Positions 13,699 to 20,092 of a stretch of DNA of 22,619 nt are shown here, piece by piece. Numbering within the stretch: position 1 is the first letter of the stretch; the number at the start of each line of letters is the position of its first letter. The stretch lies in the IMG/VR virus record IMGVR_UViG_3300038548_000053, positions 1-22,619 of that record. The stretch is one strand, 5' to 3'. The DNA is from a virus. The translations under genes and the position numbers were made by a program. Under the pieces are notes generated by a model that did not search any database, was not told the origin of the DNA, and saw nothing but the letters and a program-made list of their open reading frames with translations.

Positions 13699-13885
13699 CT
13701 TTAATTGTCTCCTGAAATTTATAGGTATTGCATGGGTTGCCAGTAAACTTAGTGCTACTGTATATGAAGTAAACGTGTGTCTCACCAGTATCTAATGCTA
13801 CTATTTCAATACGGTCAGCAGTTTTGTCTACTGTCATAACCTCACCATCGCATGGCCCTTCAAATAAGAATGCTGTTACGTCCAT
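13691..13885 (-). CDS. Small beta-rich hypothetical protein
   Basis: 64 aa; ATG at 13885 follows AAGGGG at ~8 nt. The N-terminus LFEGPCDGEVMTVD resembles the 'GP-DG--v-v' turn found in many short phage proteins of unknown function, followed by alternating strands (RIEIVAL, THVYFIYSS). Ends KDE, whose codons create the ATGAGTAA overlap with the next gene. No function assigned. Confidence 0.6.
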   Translation of the reverse strand: MDVTAFLFEGPCDGEVMTVDKTADRIEIVALDTGETHVYFIYSSTKFTGNPCNTYKFQETIKDE

Positions 13886-13888
13886 CCC

Positions 13889-14143
13889 CTACCCCTTGTT
13901 GTGTTTTCGATATAAGTACATGGCAGATATTACACCTAAGCTGCCCCCAAGTGCTAGCGGTGGAAAGGCTACCCAACCACTGCTAACGATTAATGTTACT
14001 GTCAGAACCTGTGTTGCTGACATGAGAGTAGACACCCAGAAGGCCACTAGATACTGGCCTCCTATGACTGCCTGCGTTTGATAACTCTTAAGGAAAATGA
14101 ATGCAAAATTTGCCAAGAACATTAGCAAAGATTCTACAATCAA
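13889..14143 (-). CDS. Three-helix membrane protein (holin-like topology, unproven)
   Basis: About 84 aa with three hydrophobic segments: LLMFLANFAFIFLK, YLVAFWVSTLMSATQVLTVTLIV and a Gly/Ala-rich GGSLGVISAMYLY, ending in a basic tail (YRKHNKG). Start is uncertain. A GTG at 14158 lacks an SD. A TTG at 14143 has GGGAG with an 8-nt spacer and a TTGA overlap with the upstream stop, and is chosen. An ATG at 14122 also exists without SD. Small three-TM phage proteins with a 'K-x-Q-Q-x-V-GG-Y' loop and a charged end recur in marine and environmental phages; their role is not established to my knowledge. Holin is possible from topology and basic tail only. Confidence 0.65.
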   Translation of the reverse strand: MIVESLLMFLANFAFIFLKSYQTQAVIGGQYLVAFWVSTLMSATQVLTVTLIVSSGWVAFPPLALGGSLGVISAMYLYRKHNKG

Positions 14144-14352
14144 CCTATATACTCCCACCTATAAATGAGTGTCATGCCTTCGTCTTCTGGCTCTACAAAC
14201 CATTTGTATGCAGGGTCCAGCAGGAGTATACACATCCCCATGATTGGAGCACCTCGTTCCTTAAGGATATGGTAGGTTAGCTGGCTTGTGTAAGCTGCAT
14301 CCTGTAGCTCTGAGGCTCTGATTAGGCAACCTCCATCAGGGATTCTAGGCAT
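14140..14352 (-). CDS. Hypothetical protein
   Basis: 70 aa from ATG 14352, whose first 8 bases (ATGCCTAG) contain the upstream stop, following the operon's overlap pattern; GGTGGTGG lies just upstream. The in-frame ATG at 14373 would add seven residues and has a poorer SD. Mixed alpha/beta, with aromatic C-terminal half (YKWFVEPEDEG, LIYRWEYIG). No family recognised. Confidence 0.5.
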   Translation of the reverse strand: MPRIPDGGCLIRASELQDAAYTSQLTYHILKERGAPIMGMCILLLDPAYKWFVEPEDEGMTLIYRWEYIG

Positions 14353-14602
14353 AGACCACCACCCATGAACCATGTGATTTATGGCCCCAGTTCCAGTGGT
14401 TGCGAGATGCTATCTGTACCTGTTCAGGTGAATAGATGCGAGCATGGTCCCGAAGCACGGTGACAGTACCAAATCTGCTATAGTATAGGTCTGTGTCTAT
14501 CTTACGGAACAAGTAACCTCTAACCTTAGGACTGGTAGTCACTGGCAGTAAGAGTGCAGCCATCTCAGGTGGCACAATATTTCTTACAATTCTTTCAAAC
14601 AT
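14345..14602 (-). CDS. Hypothetical protein
   Basis: 85 aa from ATG 14602, 2 nt after the preceding stop with GGGG 6 nt upstream; a GTG 12 nt earlier is possible but lies inside the previous gene. Begins MFERIVRNIVPPEMAALLLP; contains a beta-rich middle (VTVLRDHARIYSPEQVQIA) and an aromatic/His C-terminus (NHWNWGHKSHGSWVVVYA). No family recognised. Confidence 0.55.
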   Translation of the reverse strand: MFERIVRNIVPPEMAALLLPVTTSPKVRGYLFRKIDTDLYYSRFGTVTVLRDHARIYSPEQVQIASRNHWNWGHKSHGSWVVVYA

Positions 14603-14604
14603 AA

Positions 14605-14817
14605 TTAACCCCACTTCTCATAAGCTAAAATGATTGGTATTGATACTGGTGCTATCACGGTGACAAAGATATCAAACCACAAATCATACGTGTTATTTTC
14701 ATATTCACCAGCGTCCCAAGATTCCCTAACAACCTCTAAAGCTAAGGCATAGGTTCCTAGCAAGTACAGCACGACAAATATGCCGACTATCAAATGTAGT
14801 AATGTTAGTAGTTCCAT
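14605..14817 (-). CDS. Two-helix membrane protein
   Basis: 70 aa; ATG in a TAATG junction with the coiled-coil gene; GGGAG lies at a long 12-nt spacing. A first TM helix at residues ~5-27 (LLHLIVGIFVVLYLLGTYAL), an acidic hydrophilic loop (~28-46), a second TM at ~48-65 (FVTVIAPVSIPIILAY), and a short end (EKWG) give a hairpin topology. Function unknown. Confidence 0.6.
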   Translation of the reverse strand: MELLTLLHLIVGIFVVLYLLGTYALALEVVRESWDAGEYENNTYDLWFDIFVTVIAPVSIPIILAYEKWG

Positions 14818-15068
14818 TAGAGGTGGTTACTCCCATCGTCATCATCACTGCTATCTTTCAAGCCTTCAAAGAGCATTCGCATACCCTCGACATCTTCTAG
14901 CACATCGGCTAACTCATTCTTTAAGCTAGTAATTTGTGCCTTGAGTTGATTGTTAGCAATAGTCAGGCTAGCTATGCGCTTGTCCTTCCATGCTATGTCA
15001 GCTCGTGCCTCTTCTAAGTCCATAGACCTATTGGATAGGTCGTAGTCTTGACCTTTCTTATTTGCCAT
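14817..15068 (-). CDS. Coiled-coil protein with acidic tail
   Basis: 83 aa; ATG at 15068 overlaps the end of the PhoH gene by 11 nt (ATGGCAAATAA). Residues ~17-62 form a heptad-patterned coiled coil (ARADIAWKDKRIASLTIANN and onward), and residues 73-80 are SSDDDDGS. Close coupling to PhoH suggests co-expression; a partner role is only a guess. Confidence 0.6.
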   Translation of the reverse strand: MANKKGQDYDLSNRSMDLEEARADIAWKDKRIASLTIANNQLKAQITSLKNELADVLEDVEGMRMLFEGLKDSSDDDDGSNHL

Positions 15069-15777
15069 ACTTCACCGCCTGTTCATATGATTCAAAGCCC
15101 ATGCCCCAAGCCTTAGCTTGTGGAGACCTTACGCAATAGTCCCAGCTATCAAAGTTAATGATAGGTACTGGTAGCTTGCTATGCTCTGCCACGTTGAGTA
15201 GTAGCTGTAGCCCTGAGAATTCCAGCATGTCTTGCTGTGCTATGTCACCTGTAATGACTAGCTTAGAGCGCATACCGATACGAGTTACTAAACTCTTAGC
15301 CACATCACACAACAGGTCTTCAGCCTCATCTATCAGGATGAATGTATCGTTCCATGACTTGCCTTTAATCTGTTCGAGTGCAACCAGTTCAATCTGCCCA
15401 TTGTCCACGTAGTATTCGTACTTGGTGATACCCAGCTGCTGCTTCAGGACATCAGTGATAGGAGCACACCAGCCCTCTAACTTCTCATCCTTGGTTCCCT
15501 TAAAGAACCCTAGTGATTTGCCAACACCCTCATTAGGACGGGCAATAACAATACGTTCAACCAGTCTACGTGATAGCATATCAGCTGCCATGCATGCCGG
15601 GATGTAAGTCTTAGAGCTGCCTAGTACTCCAATACAAATGACTGTATCGTTTTCCTTAATAGCATGAATGTACTCAGCCTGTCTTGGGTTGAGAGGCTTA
15701 AGATTTTGTTTCTTATCGATTTGACGCTTGTTAACTTTAACTTTCTTTGTGATAGGTGTGTTGTTATTACCTTTCAT
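15058..15777 (-). CDS. phoH: PhoH-like P-loop ATPase
   Basis: 239 aa; ATG at 15777, AAGGA with a 6-nt spacer. After a basic N-terminus (residues 1-28) comes the PhoH core: 'LNPRQAEYIHAI', Walker A GVLGSSKT (residues 50-57), 'ARPNEGVGKSLGFFKG' (79-94), Walker B FILIDEAED (147-154), and TGDIAQ (176-181). These are the standard PhoH/RNA-helicase-like NTPase motifs. The Walker A has S instead of the usual G before the Lys (GxxGSSKT), but the Lys and Thr that contact nucleotide are present. PhoH is widespread in marine phages; its function in infection is not settled (RNA metabolism and phosphate stress have been proposed). Located between an HTH gene and the small-gene cluster. Confidence 0.88.
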   Translation of the reverse strand: MKGNNNTPITKKVKVNKRQIDKKQNLKPLNPRQAEYIHAIKENDTVICIGVLGSSKTYIPACMAADMLSRRLVERIVIARPNEGVGKSLGFFKGTKDEKLEGWCAPITDVLKQQLGITKYEYYVDNGQIELVALEQIKGKSWNDTFILIDEAEDLLCDVAKSLVTRIGMRSKLVITGDIAQQDMLEFSGLQLLLNVAEHSKLPVPIINFDSWDYCVRSPQAKAWGMGFESYEQAVKYGK

Positions 15778-15779
15778 GT

Positions 15780-16019
15780 TTAATCCTTAGCAGATTTAAG
15801 TTGAATGCCTAAGCGTCTAGCTCTGGCACGTATGGTGTTAGTTTTATGTCCGAGATGAAGTCCCGCTTCATTAGCAGTATACTTAGTGGAGTTTGATTGT
15901 AGCCAAGCTGTCTCAGCCTTGGTAAATCGTTTGCAAGTACGGCTACTATGGTTAGTACCAATAAGGGAACTCTCAAGGGCATTAGCTTTTTGAAATTGTC
16001 GTATCATCTCTAGGTTCAT
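15780..16019 (-). CDS. Helix-turn-helix DNA-binding protein
   Basis: 79 aa from ATG 16019, which overlaps the upstream stop by ATGA; an ATG at 16031 is an alternative without a good SD. Residues ~32-72 read 'FTKAETAWLQSNSTKYTANE', then an AGLHLGHKTNTIRARARRLGI helix pair. This is the SANT/GcrA/NUMOD-like HTH pattern (W-x-x-x-E/T-x-x-L ... Y-s-x-x-E-x-A-x-x-L-G-r-x-x-x-x-I-r-x-R-a-r-r-L-G). The final helix is rich in Arg and would read DNA. No nuclease domain is attached, so a small regulator of phage or host transcription is likely. It precedes phoH by 2 nt. Confidence 0.7.
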   Translation of the reverse strand: MNLEMIRQFQKANALESSLIGTNHSSRTCKRFTKAETAWLQSNSTKYTANEAGLHLGHKTNTIRARARRLGIQLKSAKD

Positions 16020-16207
16020 AGCCCACGCCATTCCCGGCGCTCAGCCTTGGTAGTTAGCATGATAGCATCAAGGCATATCATTGCACATTCACGGCACTGC
16101 AACGGAGCATCCTTAAGTTCGTCACTGAACACTGCTACACCACACAGAGTGCCAGTCTTACCACGAAGGTGGGTTACACAATCGTCATCACATAAAGTCT
16201 TAGCCAT
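16016..16207 (-). CDS. Cys-rich putative metal-binding small protein
   Basis: 63 aa; ATG at 16207 behind GGGAG (9-nt spacer), overlapping the upstream gene by ATGGCTAA. Cysteines at 6, 10, 22, 38, 41 and 45 plus His13 form a likely zinc site (C-x3-C-x2-H ... C-x2-C-x3-C). No family recognised; candidate small host-interaction or nucleic-acid-binding protein. Confidence 0.55.
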   Translation of the reverse strand: MAKTLCDDDCVTHLRGKTGTLCGVAVFSDELKDAPLQCRECAMICLDAIMLTTKAERREWRGL

Positions 16208-16388
16208 CTAAATCTACTCCCAGTTCTCGCATTGCATGTGCCACCCCCTCAAGGGTCTTTCTTGCATCGGCTAGAAGGGGTTTGCCATTTAGTATCATGA
16301 TTAGTGCAGAGAATACTAGTACTGATTCTTTCTTACTCAGCTCAAGCTCTACTTCGCCCGTCTGGTCACATCTAAGTCCGTTTGCCAT
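16200..16388 (-). CDS. Small hypothetical protein
   Basis: 62 aa; ATG at 16388 inside the upstream gene (17-nt overlap), AAGG with a 9-nt spacer. Three short amphipathic helices with a hydrophobic core (ESVLVFSALIMILNG, TLEGVAHAMRELGV). No family recognised. Confidence 0.55.
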   Translation of the reverse strand: MANGLRCDQTGEVELELSKKESVLVFSALIMILNGKPLLADARKTLEGVAHAMRELGVDLDG

Positions 16389-16557
16389 TGCCTACCGCCT
16401 TGGTTAATGATTGATATATAGCCACGATTAAGTGTGACTGAGTGGTTGTTAATTTTTGCTGTGATACTTGTTCCAAGAACACAATGAGAGCATCAGCCTC
16501 ATCGAGTGATAAGGATTGCACCACACTTACTTTAGTAAACTTACTCGCTGTTGCCAT
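16372..16557 (-). CDS. Small hypothetical protein
   Basis: 61 aa, starting in a TAATG junction with the exonuclease gene (AGGAG ~10 nt upstream). Helical, with LSLDEADALIVFLEQVSQQK and IVAIYQSLTKAV segments. Its gross plan resembles the next gene downstream (helix-rich, ~60 aa, similar hydrophobic pattern), but I cannot show they are duplicates. Confidence 0.55.
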   Translation of the reverse strand: MATASKFTKVSVVQSLSLDEADALIVFLEQVSQQKLTTTQSHLIVAIYQSLTKAVGNGKRT

Positions 16558-17624
16558 TATCTATCTTCTCCTAGCATGGCGATAACAATACCCTTAGGGT
16601 ATGGCTCCCGCACTTTGAATGTATCTTTCTTGTTAACAGGTGCAACATACTGGTCATCAGGTGTACGGAGCATATATAACAGGTCAGCATTCTCATAGAA
16701 CACATCTTCAACTGTCATCTGTACCGTCTTATCTGGGTAGTCCTTGCGCTTCTGTTCAGCTAATGCAAAGTCAGCGTACTCAGGGTCAAAGAATCGTTCA
16801 TTCTTAACTGACTCATCCCACCACCAAGGGGTGCATAAGAACCCATCGCCTAACTTTTTCTTGTAGTGATTGAAGGTAGCAATGAACAGGTCATGTACAC
16901 TCTGGCAACCATCCAATAATTTCTCAGCACTTTTTTCACCAACACGGTCAAGACCGGGGATGTTATCAGCAACGTCACCCATTAGCATCTGCTTATAGAA
17001 TGAATATTGCCCAGTGAAATTGTCCACCACGTACACACCTTGAGCCTTCTTGTTAGGGTTGATATGTCTGCCCTCCTGCTGCTCTAAGTCCTTGTCAATG
17101 GCCGCGAGGATAGCTTGGTACTCACCTGAAGCGTTAGCTTTCTCCATGGCCATGCAACACATGTCATCAGCCTCAAACTTACTGTATGTTAGAGCCTTGT
17201 ACTTGGTTACTAAGTACTCACGCAATTCATGGTAGTAAGGAGGATGCACTAAGTTGTCACGATTACCCTTATACTTTCTAAGCATCGCACGGTATGTTCT
17301 AAAGCATGTGCCACCCTTGGTAAGCAATAAGGTTTTGTTCTGTGTACCAGCCAACTTCTGGAGGGTAGTAATCCAACCATCAAAGGCTTTACGTGCCTCA
17401 TGGAACGGTAGGTTATCTTCAGTGAAATCATGGTCGATACATGCTTGGTCGATAGGGGATTGTTCTTTGAACCACTTGTTGTACTTGTTCTTGTCTTTGA
17501 ATGTGCCAATCACCTTACCATTCATGATAGCAAAGTGAACACGCTTGACAGTAATGAAACAGCAGGCATAGATAGCTGAGTCACTATCAATGAATAGTTT
17601 TTTCTTGAGAATTTTACGAGCCAT
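16557..17624 (-). CDS. 5'-3' exonuclease, FEN/T7 gp6-like
   Basis: 355 aa from ATG 17624 (GGTGG, 5-nt spacer; an 11-nt overlap ATGGCTCGTAA with the upstream gene); a GTG three codons earlier is less likely. Metal-binding acidic residues appear in family order: D13/D15 in FIDSDS, then FEADD (E151, D153, D154), AAIDKD (D177, D179), and MGDVADN (D217, D220). A helix-hairpin-helix (IPGLDRVGEKSAEKLL, 222-237) follows for DNA binding. The 'RKYKGNR' stretch (116-122) is the usual basic arch segment. Such phage enzymes remove RNA primers and degrade host DNA. Its length exceeds T7 gp6 (300 aa). It lies downstream of the polymerase and SSB in the same operon. Confidence 0.88.
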   Translation of the reverse strand: MARKILKKKLFIDSDSAIYACCFITVKRVHFAIMNGKVIGTFKDKNKYNKWFKEQSPIDQACIDHDFTEDNLPFHEARKAFDGWITTLQKLAGTQNKTLLLTKGGTCFRTYRAMLRKYKGNRDNLVHPPYYHELREYLVTKYKALTYSKFEADDMCCMAMEKANASGEYQAILAAIDKDLEQQEGRHINPNKKAQGVYVVDNFTGQYSFYKQMLMGDVADNIPGLDRVGEKSAEKLLDGCQSVHDLFIATFNHYKKKLGDGFLCTPWWWDESVKNERFFDPEYADFALAEQKRKDYPDKTVQMTVEDVFYENADLLYMLRTPDDQYVAPVNKKDTFKVREPYPKGIVIAMLGEDR

Positions 17625-17907
17625 AGCGTCCACCTGTCATCTCGTTTTGTACTGTAGTTGCTAGCAGTTTAACAAACTCATCCTTACTAAGCTCAGGCAT
17701 TACAAACTGCCCTCTACCACACAAGTATGATTGGAACATGGCAAAGTAATTAGATGAGTCAGCTGAGGTAAGTTCTTGGAACCATGCAGCTAGTATATGG
17801 CAATGGAAAGGGACTCCCTCTCCTCCGTTGATGGTGACGTTAGGAACTTTGATAAAGTCCAGAGAGAAGTCTAATAATAGTTTAGGGGTGAGGTCTACTT
17901 CTTGCAT
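17614..17907 (-). CDS. Hypothetical protein
   Basis: 97 aa. Start at ATG 17907 is decided by a perfect SD AAGGAGG (17913-17919) with a 5-nt spacer; a TTG frame extending to 17937 lies inside the upstream gene. Sequence begins MQEVDLTPKLLLDFSLDFIK; contains a NGGEGVPFHCHILAAWFQEL segment and a helical C-terminus (LSKDEFVKLLATTVQNEM). No family recognised. Confidence 0.6.
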   Translation of the reverse strand: MQEVDLTPKLLLDFSLDFIKVPNVTINGGEGVPFHCHILAAWFQELTSADSSNYFAMFQSYLCGRGQFVMPELSKDEFVKLLATTVQNEMTGGRYGS

Positions 17908-17912
17908 AATAT

Positions 17913-17919
17913 CCTCCTT
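17913..17919 (-). promoter_or_regulatory. Perfect Shine-Dalgarno overlapping upstream stop codon
   Basis: AAGGAGG with 5 nt to the ATG at 17907. Its first bases fall in the stop codon of the 130-aa gene (TAA at 17918-17920), so translation termination there would open the site for the next gene. Confidence 0.7.
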
Positions 17920-18310
17920 AAGGCTTTTGAAATTCAACTAAGTTTTCACATAGCCAGTCATCTTGCTCTTGCCATTCAGCATCGGTCAAGTCAACAGCTC
18001 CTGCTTGGTCAGCTGCCATCTCTTTTAATTTAGTAAGAGGGAAGTTACCCATCTGACATGCTCGCAGAATCATCAGGAATTTGCGACAATCTCGCTGGCA
18101 TTTGTCACTCCATAGAATGTAAATGTCAGTACCATAAATCTCCCAAGTGTCTAGCAAAAGTATGCTACCTATGCCACCCATAACACCTTGCGGGTCTATC
18201 TTCTCGCCTTCCTTTATCATGTCCATCAATGCAGACATTGCGCCCGGATTGCCCTCGCACATCTTGACTATCATATCAAATGGACTGTCTGTCAGTTCAA
18301 TTCTACTCAT
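17918..18310 (-). CDS. Conserved phage hypothetical protein
   Basis: 130 aa; ATG at 18310 with AGGAG and a 7-nt spacer, after a 44-nt AT-rich spacer, the second-longest gap on this strand. Pattern: 'CEGNPGAMSALMDM', then 'DPQGVMGGIGSILLLDTWEI', 'YGTDIYILWSDKCQRDCRKF' and 'LRACQMGNFP'. This ordered set (GNPGA..vL, D....G...iL.LD...IYG..IW.LykD.C..d......LRa.Q.G) is one I recognise as a widely distributed phage protein without an assigned function. Confidence 0.7.
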   Translation of the reverse strand: MSRIELTDSPFDMIVKMCEGNPGAMSALMDMIKEGEKIDPQGVMGGIGSILLLDTWEIYGTDIYILWSDKCQRDCRKFLMILRACQMGNFPLTKLKEMAADQAGAVDLTDAEWQEQDDWLCENLVEFQKP

Positions 18311-18354
18311 GGTTGTTCTCCTAGAAAGCCAAGATATTTTCTCAACTTTTTATT

Positions 18355-18663
18355 TTAAAATGGGGATGTTTGAATTGCATCAGTGAATGTAATCCTCTTA
18401 CCTTGATGCGTGCAGTAGGAGGCAGGTCTAAAAGGGATGTCGTCTTCCCAATCCTCAGCCACATTAACAGGTCGGGACTTGAAGACTAACCAGTGAGAAT
18501 CAAGGATGATGTGGCCAGTCAAGGGATGATTGACACACACCATTAAGTTTGATTCACAACTCTGGGACTCTACAAATGCTAGTATGTAGAAGTCCTTTCC
18601 TTGAGTTTGTATCTTATTGTGAAAGCCAAACCCATTGAGCTTGACTATATCACCTACTAACAA
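18355..18663 (-). CDS. Hypothetical protein, TTG start
   Basis: 102 aa, beginning at TTG 18663 (MLVGDIVKLNGFGFHNKIQT); no ATG or GTG occurs in frame before residue 41 and AGG lies 4 nt upstream, so the rare start is a best guess. Beta-rich; the first residues 'VGDIVKLNG' and 'FYILAFVESQS' look like a small barrel. Follows the SSB-like gene by 23 nt. No family recognised. Confidence 0.5.
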   Translation of the reverse strand: MLVGDIVKLNGFGFHNKIQTQGKDFYILAFVESQSCESNLMVCVNHPLTGHIILDSHWLVFKSRPVNVAEDWEDDIPFRPASYCTHQGKRITFTDAIQTSPF

Positions 18664-18686
18664 TTGACCTAGCTTGCCAGCAGTCC

Positions 18687-19397
18687 CTATTCCGGGACAT
18701 CATCCTCATCATACTCTTCAGCGTCATCCTTGCCATTGTCATAGCAACCATCCACGATGTCACTGTATTTGTTGAACAAGCGGTCAGCTTCCTCTTCAAC
18801 CAGTGCTAGAAAAGCATCATACTTCTTAGCCTTAGCAGCTGGTAAAACAATGCAACCATTAGCTAGGCCACAATTAACAAATGCAATCGCTGTATTCTGA
18901 CTGGATTGTAGACGGATAAGATTATCCTTACGCTCCCAATCTACTTCTTGCTTTGCAGGAGTCTTAGTTCGGCCTGAGCTTTTGCTTTCGCTACGGCCCT
19001 TGCCTTTGCTTCTGCTGCTGTCCCTGCCACCAGAGTTAGGCTTACTGCGGCTATCCCCACGACCACGGCTGCTGCTGTTGCTATTCCCTCTACTGCTCCG
19101 GCTATTACTGCTAGGCTTACTGCGAGCATTTCCGCGAGAACCACGGCTACTGGACTGACGCTGTGGAGCTTCTTTAACAACCACGAGGGTGTCTTGGTTA
19201 ATATTCGTGTAGTCACCGTTGTAATCAATGTCGAATTCAATTTCATCACCTTCGTTTAGTTTAGGGTCATCGAAGCCACAACCAAACCACTCCTCGCCAT
19301 TGTCTTCCGTATCGACACAGACATTGTATACTGTGCCACCATTTGCTGTTGGTTTCTCACTAACTTTTGCTACTGTACCTGCGACAAAATCTGCCAT
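18687..19397 (-). CDS. Single-stranded DNA-binding protein-like, with Ser/Arg/Gly-rich linker
   Basis: 236 aa; ATG at 19397, GGAG with a 10-nt spacer. Three parts: residues 1-75, a beta-rich region compatible with an OB-like fold (VAGTVAKVSEKPTANGGTVY, EFDIDYNGDYTNI); residues ~78-149, a low-complexity Ser/Arg/Gly/Lys linker with repeated RSKP, SSRG and RGN units; residues 151-212, a helical domain (NLIRLQSSQNTAIAFVN, ALVEEEADRLFNKYSDI). A strongly acidic tail follows (DDAEEYDEDDVPE). A nucleic-acid-binding domain, a basic flexible linker and an acidic C-terminus fit phage and bacterial SSBs such as T7 gp2.5, whose tails recruit replication partners. Location between MazG/polymerase and the exonuclease supports a replication role. 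The exact family is not recognised. Confidence 0.6.
   Translation of the reverse strand: MADFVAGTVAKVSEKPTANGGTVYNVCVDTEDNGEEWFGCGFDDPKLNEGDEIEFDIDYNGDYTNINQDTLVVVKEAPQRQSSSRGSRGNARSKPSSNSRSSRGNSNSSSRGRGDSRSKPNSGGRDSSRSKGKGRSESKSSGRTKTPAKQEVDWERKDNLIRLQSSQNTAIAFVNCGLANGCIVLPAAKAKKYDAFLALVEEEADRLFNKYSDIVDGCYDNGKDDAEEYDEDDVPE
18962..19150 (-). repeat. Low-complexity repeat region in the SSB-like gene
   Basis: Degenerate short repeats encode the Ser/Arg/Gly linker. For example TAGGCTTACTGCG occurs twice on the + strand (19037-19049 and 19112-19124), coding RSKP both times, and CCACGGCT recurs at 19063 and 19141. This suggests expansion by internal duplication. Confidence 0.65.
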
Positions 19398-19398
19398 G

Positions 19399-19638
19399 TT
19401 ATACGTTCTCCATTGATGCTTTTAGTGCTCTGTAAATACCACGACCACATGCTGGGTTGAGGTAGTTTGTTTGTGCTGTTGTACGACAGTTGACTACCTT
19501 AGTACCATCGTCATTGAGTTCAGTTAGGGAGTACCCTACCACTACGTGTTCATTGCGAGCCAAGTAAGCAACTTGATTGACATCAATTTTTTGCTCTCTT
19601 AAAGCTCTGCGAATAGCCTTACATTTTTTAGCATTCAT
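19399..19638 (-). CDS. Hypothetical protein
   Basis: 79 aa; ATG at 19638 with AAGGA and an 8-nt spacer, overlapping the mazG-like gene by 11 nt (ATGAATGCTAA). Basic N-terminal helix (MNAKKCKAIRRALREQKIDV), then strands (EHVVVGYSLTEL, TKVVNCRTTAQTNY) and a C-terminal helix. The next gene starts 1 nt after its stop. No family recognised. Confidence 0.55.
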   Translation of the reverse strand: MNAKKCKAIRRALREQKIDVNQVAYLARNEHVVVGYSLTELNDDGTKVVNCRTTAQTNYLNPACGRGIYRALKASMENV

Positions 19639-20005
19639 TATCTTGTTCCTTATCTACACGAGCAGCACATGCCGCATCACTATAACCATTCTCATATCTA
19701 CCACCCGTACCTGATAGCTTTTCCATGTTGCCTAGTAACACCCTATCACGGGTGACTCCTAGGGCTTGTCGAGTTGCTTCCATGTAGAATTCCGTATCTC
19801 CCATCTCCTTGATGACCTTCTCAAAGTTGAAGGGAGTGCCAGTCATGACAGACTTTTTAACCAAGTCCATTACTTCAGCTGCCTCCCCTGCTAGGCCCAT
19901 CGTACAGTGCAACAAGTTTAATTGCTCTGGTGTCAAGGTACGCATGATGTCGTTTGCATCTTTGAATAAACAATGCACCATCTTGCCATAATCTTCAGTG
20001 TTCAT
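19628..20005 (-). CDS. mazG: MazG-like nucleotide pyrophosphohydrolase
   Basis: 125 aa from ATG 20005 (GAGGG, 6-nt spacer); an upstream TTG frame is discarded. The MazG/all-alpha NTP-PPase signature is complete: GLAGEAAEV (E41, E44) and KEMGDTEFY (E67, D70), i.e. E-x2-E-x22-E-x2-D, which binds Mg2+. The C-terminal 'NMEKLSGTGGRYENGYSDAA' corresponds to the family's 'N-x-KL-x-R-Y--GFs-e-A' ending, here with a few extra Gly/Thr residues. These enzymes cleave NTPs or dNTPs to NMP plus pyrophosphate; phage copies have been proposed to alter nucleotide pools. It directly follows the polymerase gene. Confidence 0.85.
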   Translation of the reverse strand: MNTEDYGKMVHCLFKDANDIMRTLTPEQLNLLHCTMGLAGEAAEVMDLVKKSVMTGTPFNFEKVIKEMGDTEFYMEATRQALGVTRDRVLLGNMEKLSGTGGRYENGYSDAACAARVDKEQDNEC

Positions 20006-20092
20006 CGTATTCCCTCTGGTCTCATACCAAATAGTTGTATCATTAGAACGTGCCAACCTACTAGCCGCATCCTGTGTCTAACTCTACGGAAT

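Noticed and set aside
18311-18354. AT-rich gap with a TTGAGA box before the 130-aa gene as a promoter
   Set aside because: No acceptable -10 box at the right distance; the short AT-rich spacer alone is not evidence.
20006-20069. 22-aa ORF ending at the mazG start with an ATGA overlap
   Set aside because: AGG directly abuts the ATG, leaving no usable spacer, and the peptide has no distinctive features.
20015-20092. Possible sigma-70 promoter in the 87-nt gap between polymerase and mazG (TTGGCA, 17 nt, TATTTG)
   Set aside because: The -35 box is good but the -10 matches only 3 of 6 positions; not enough to claim.
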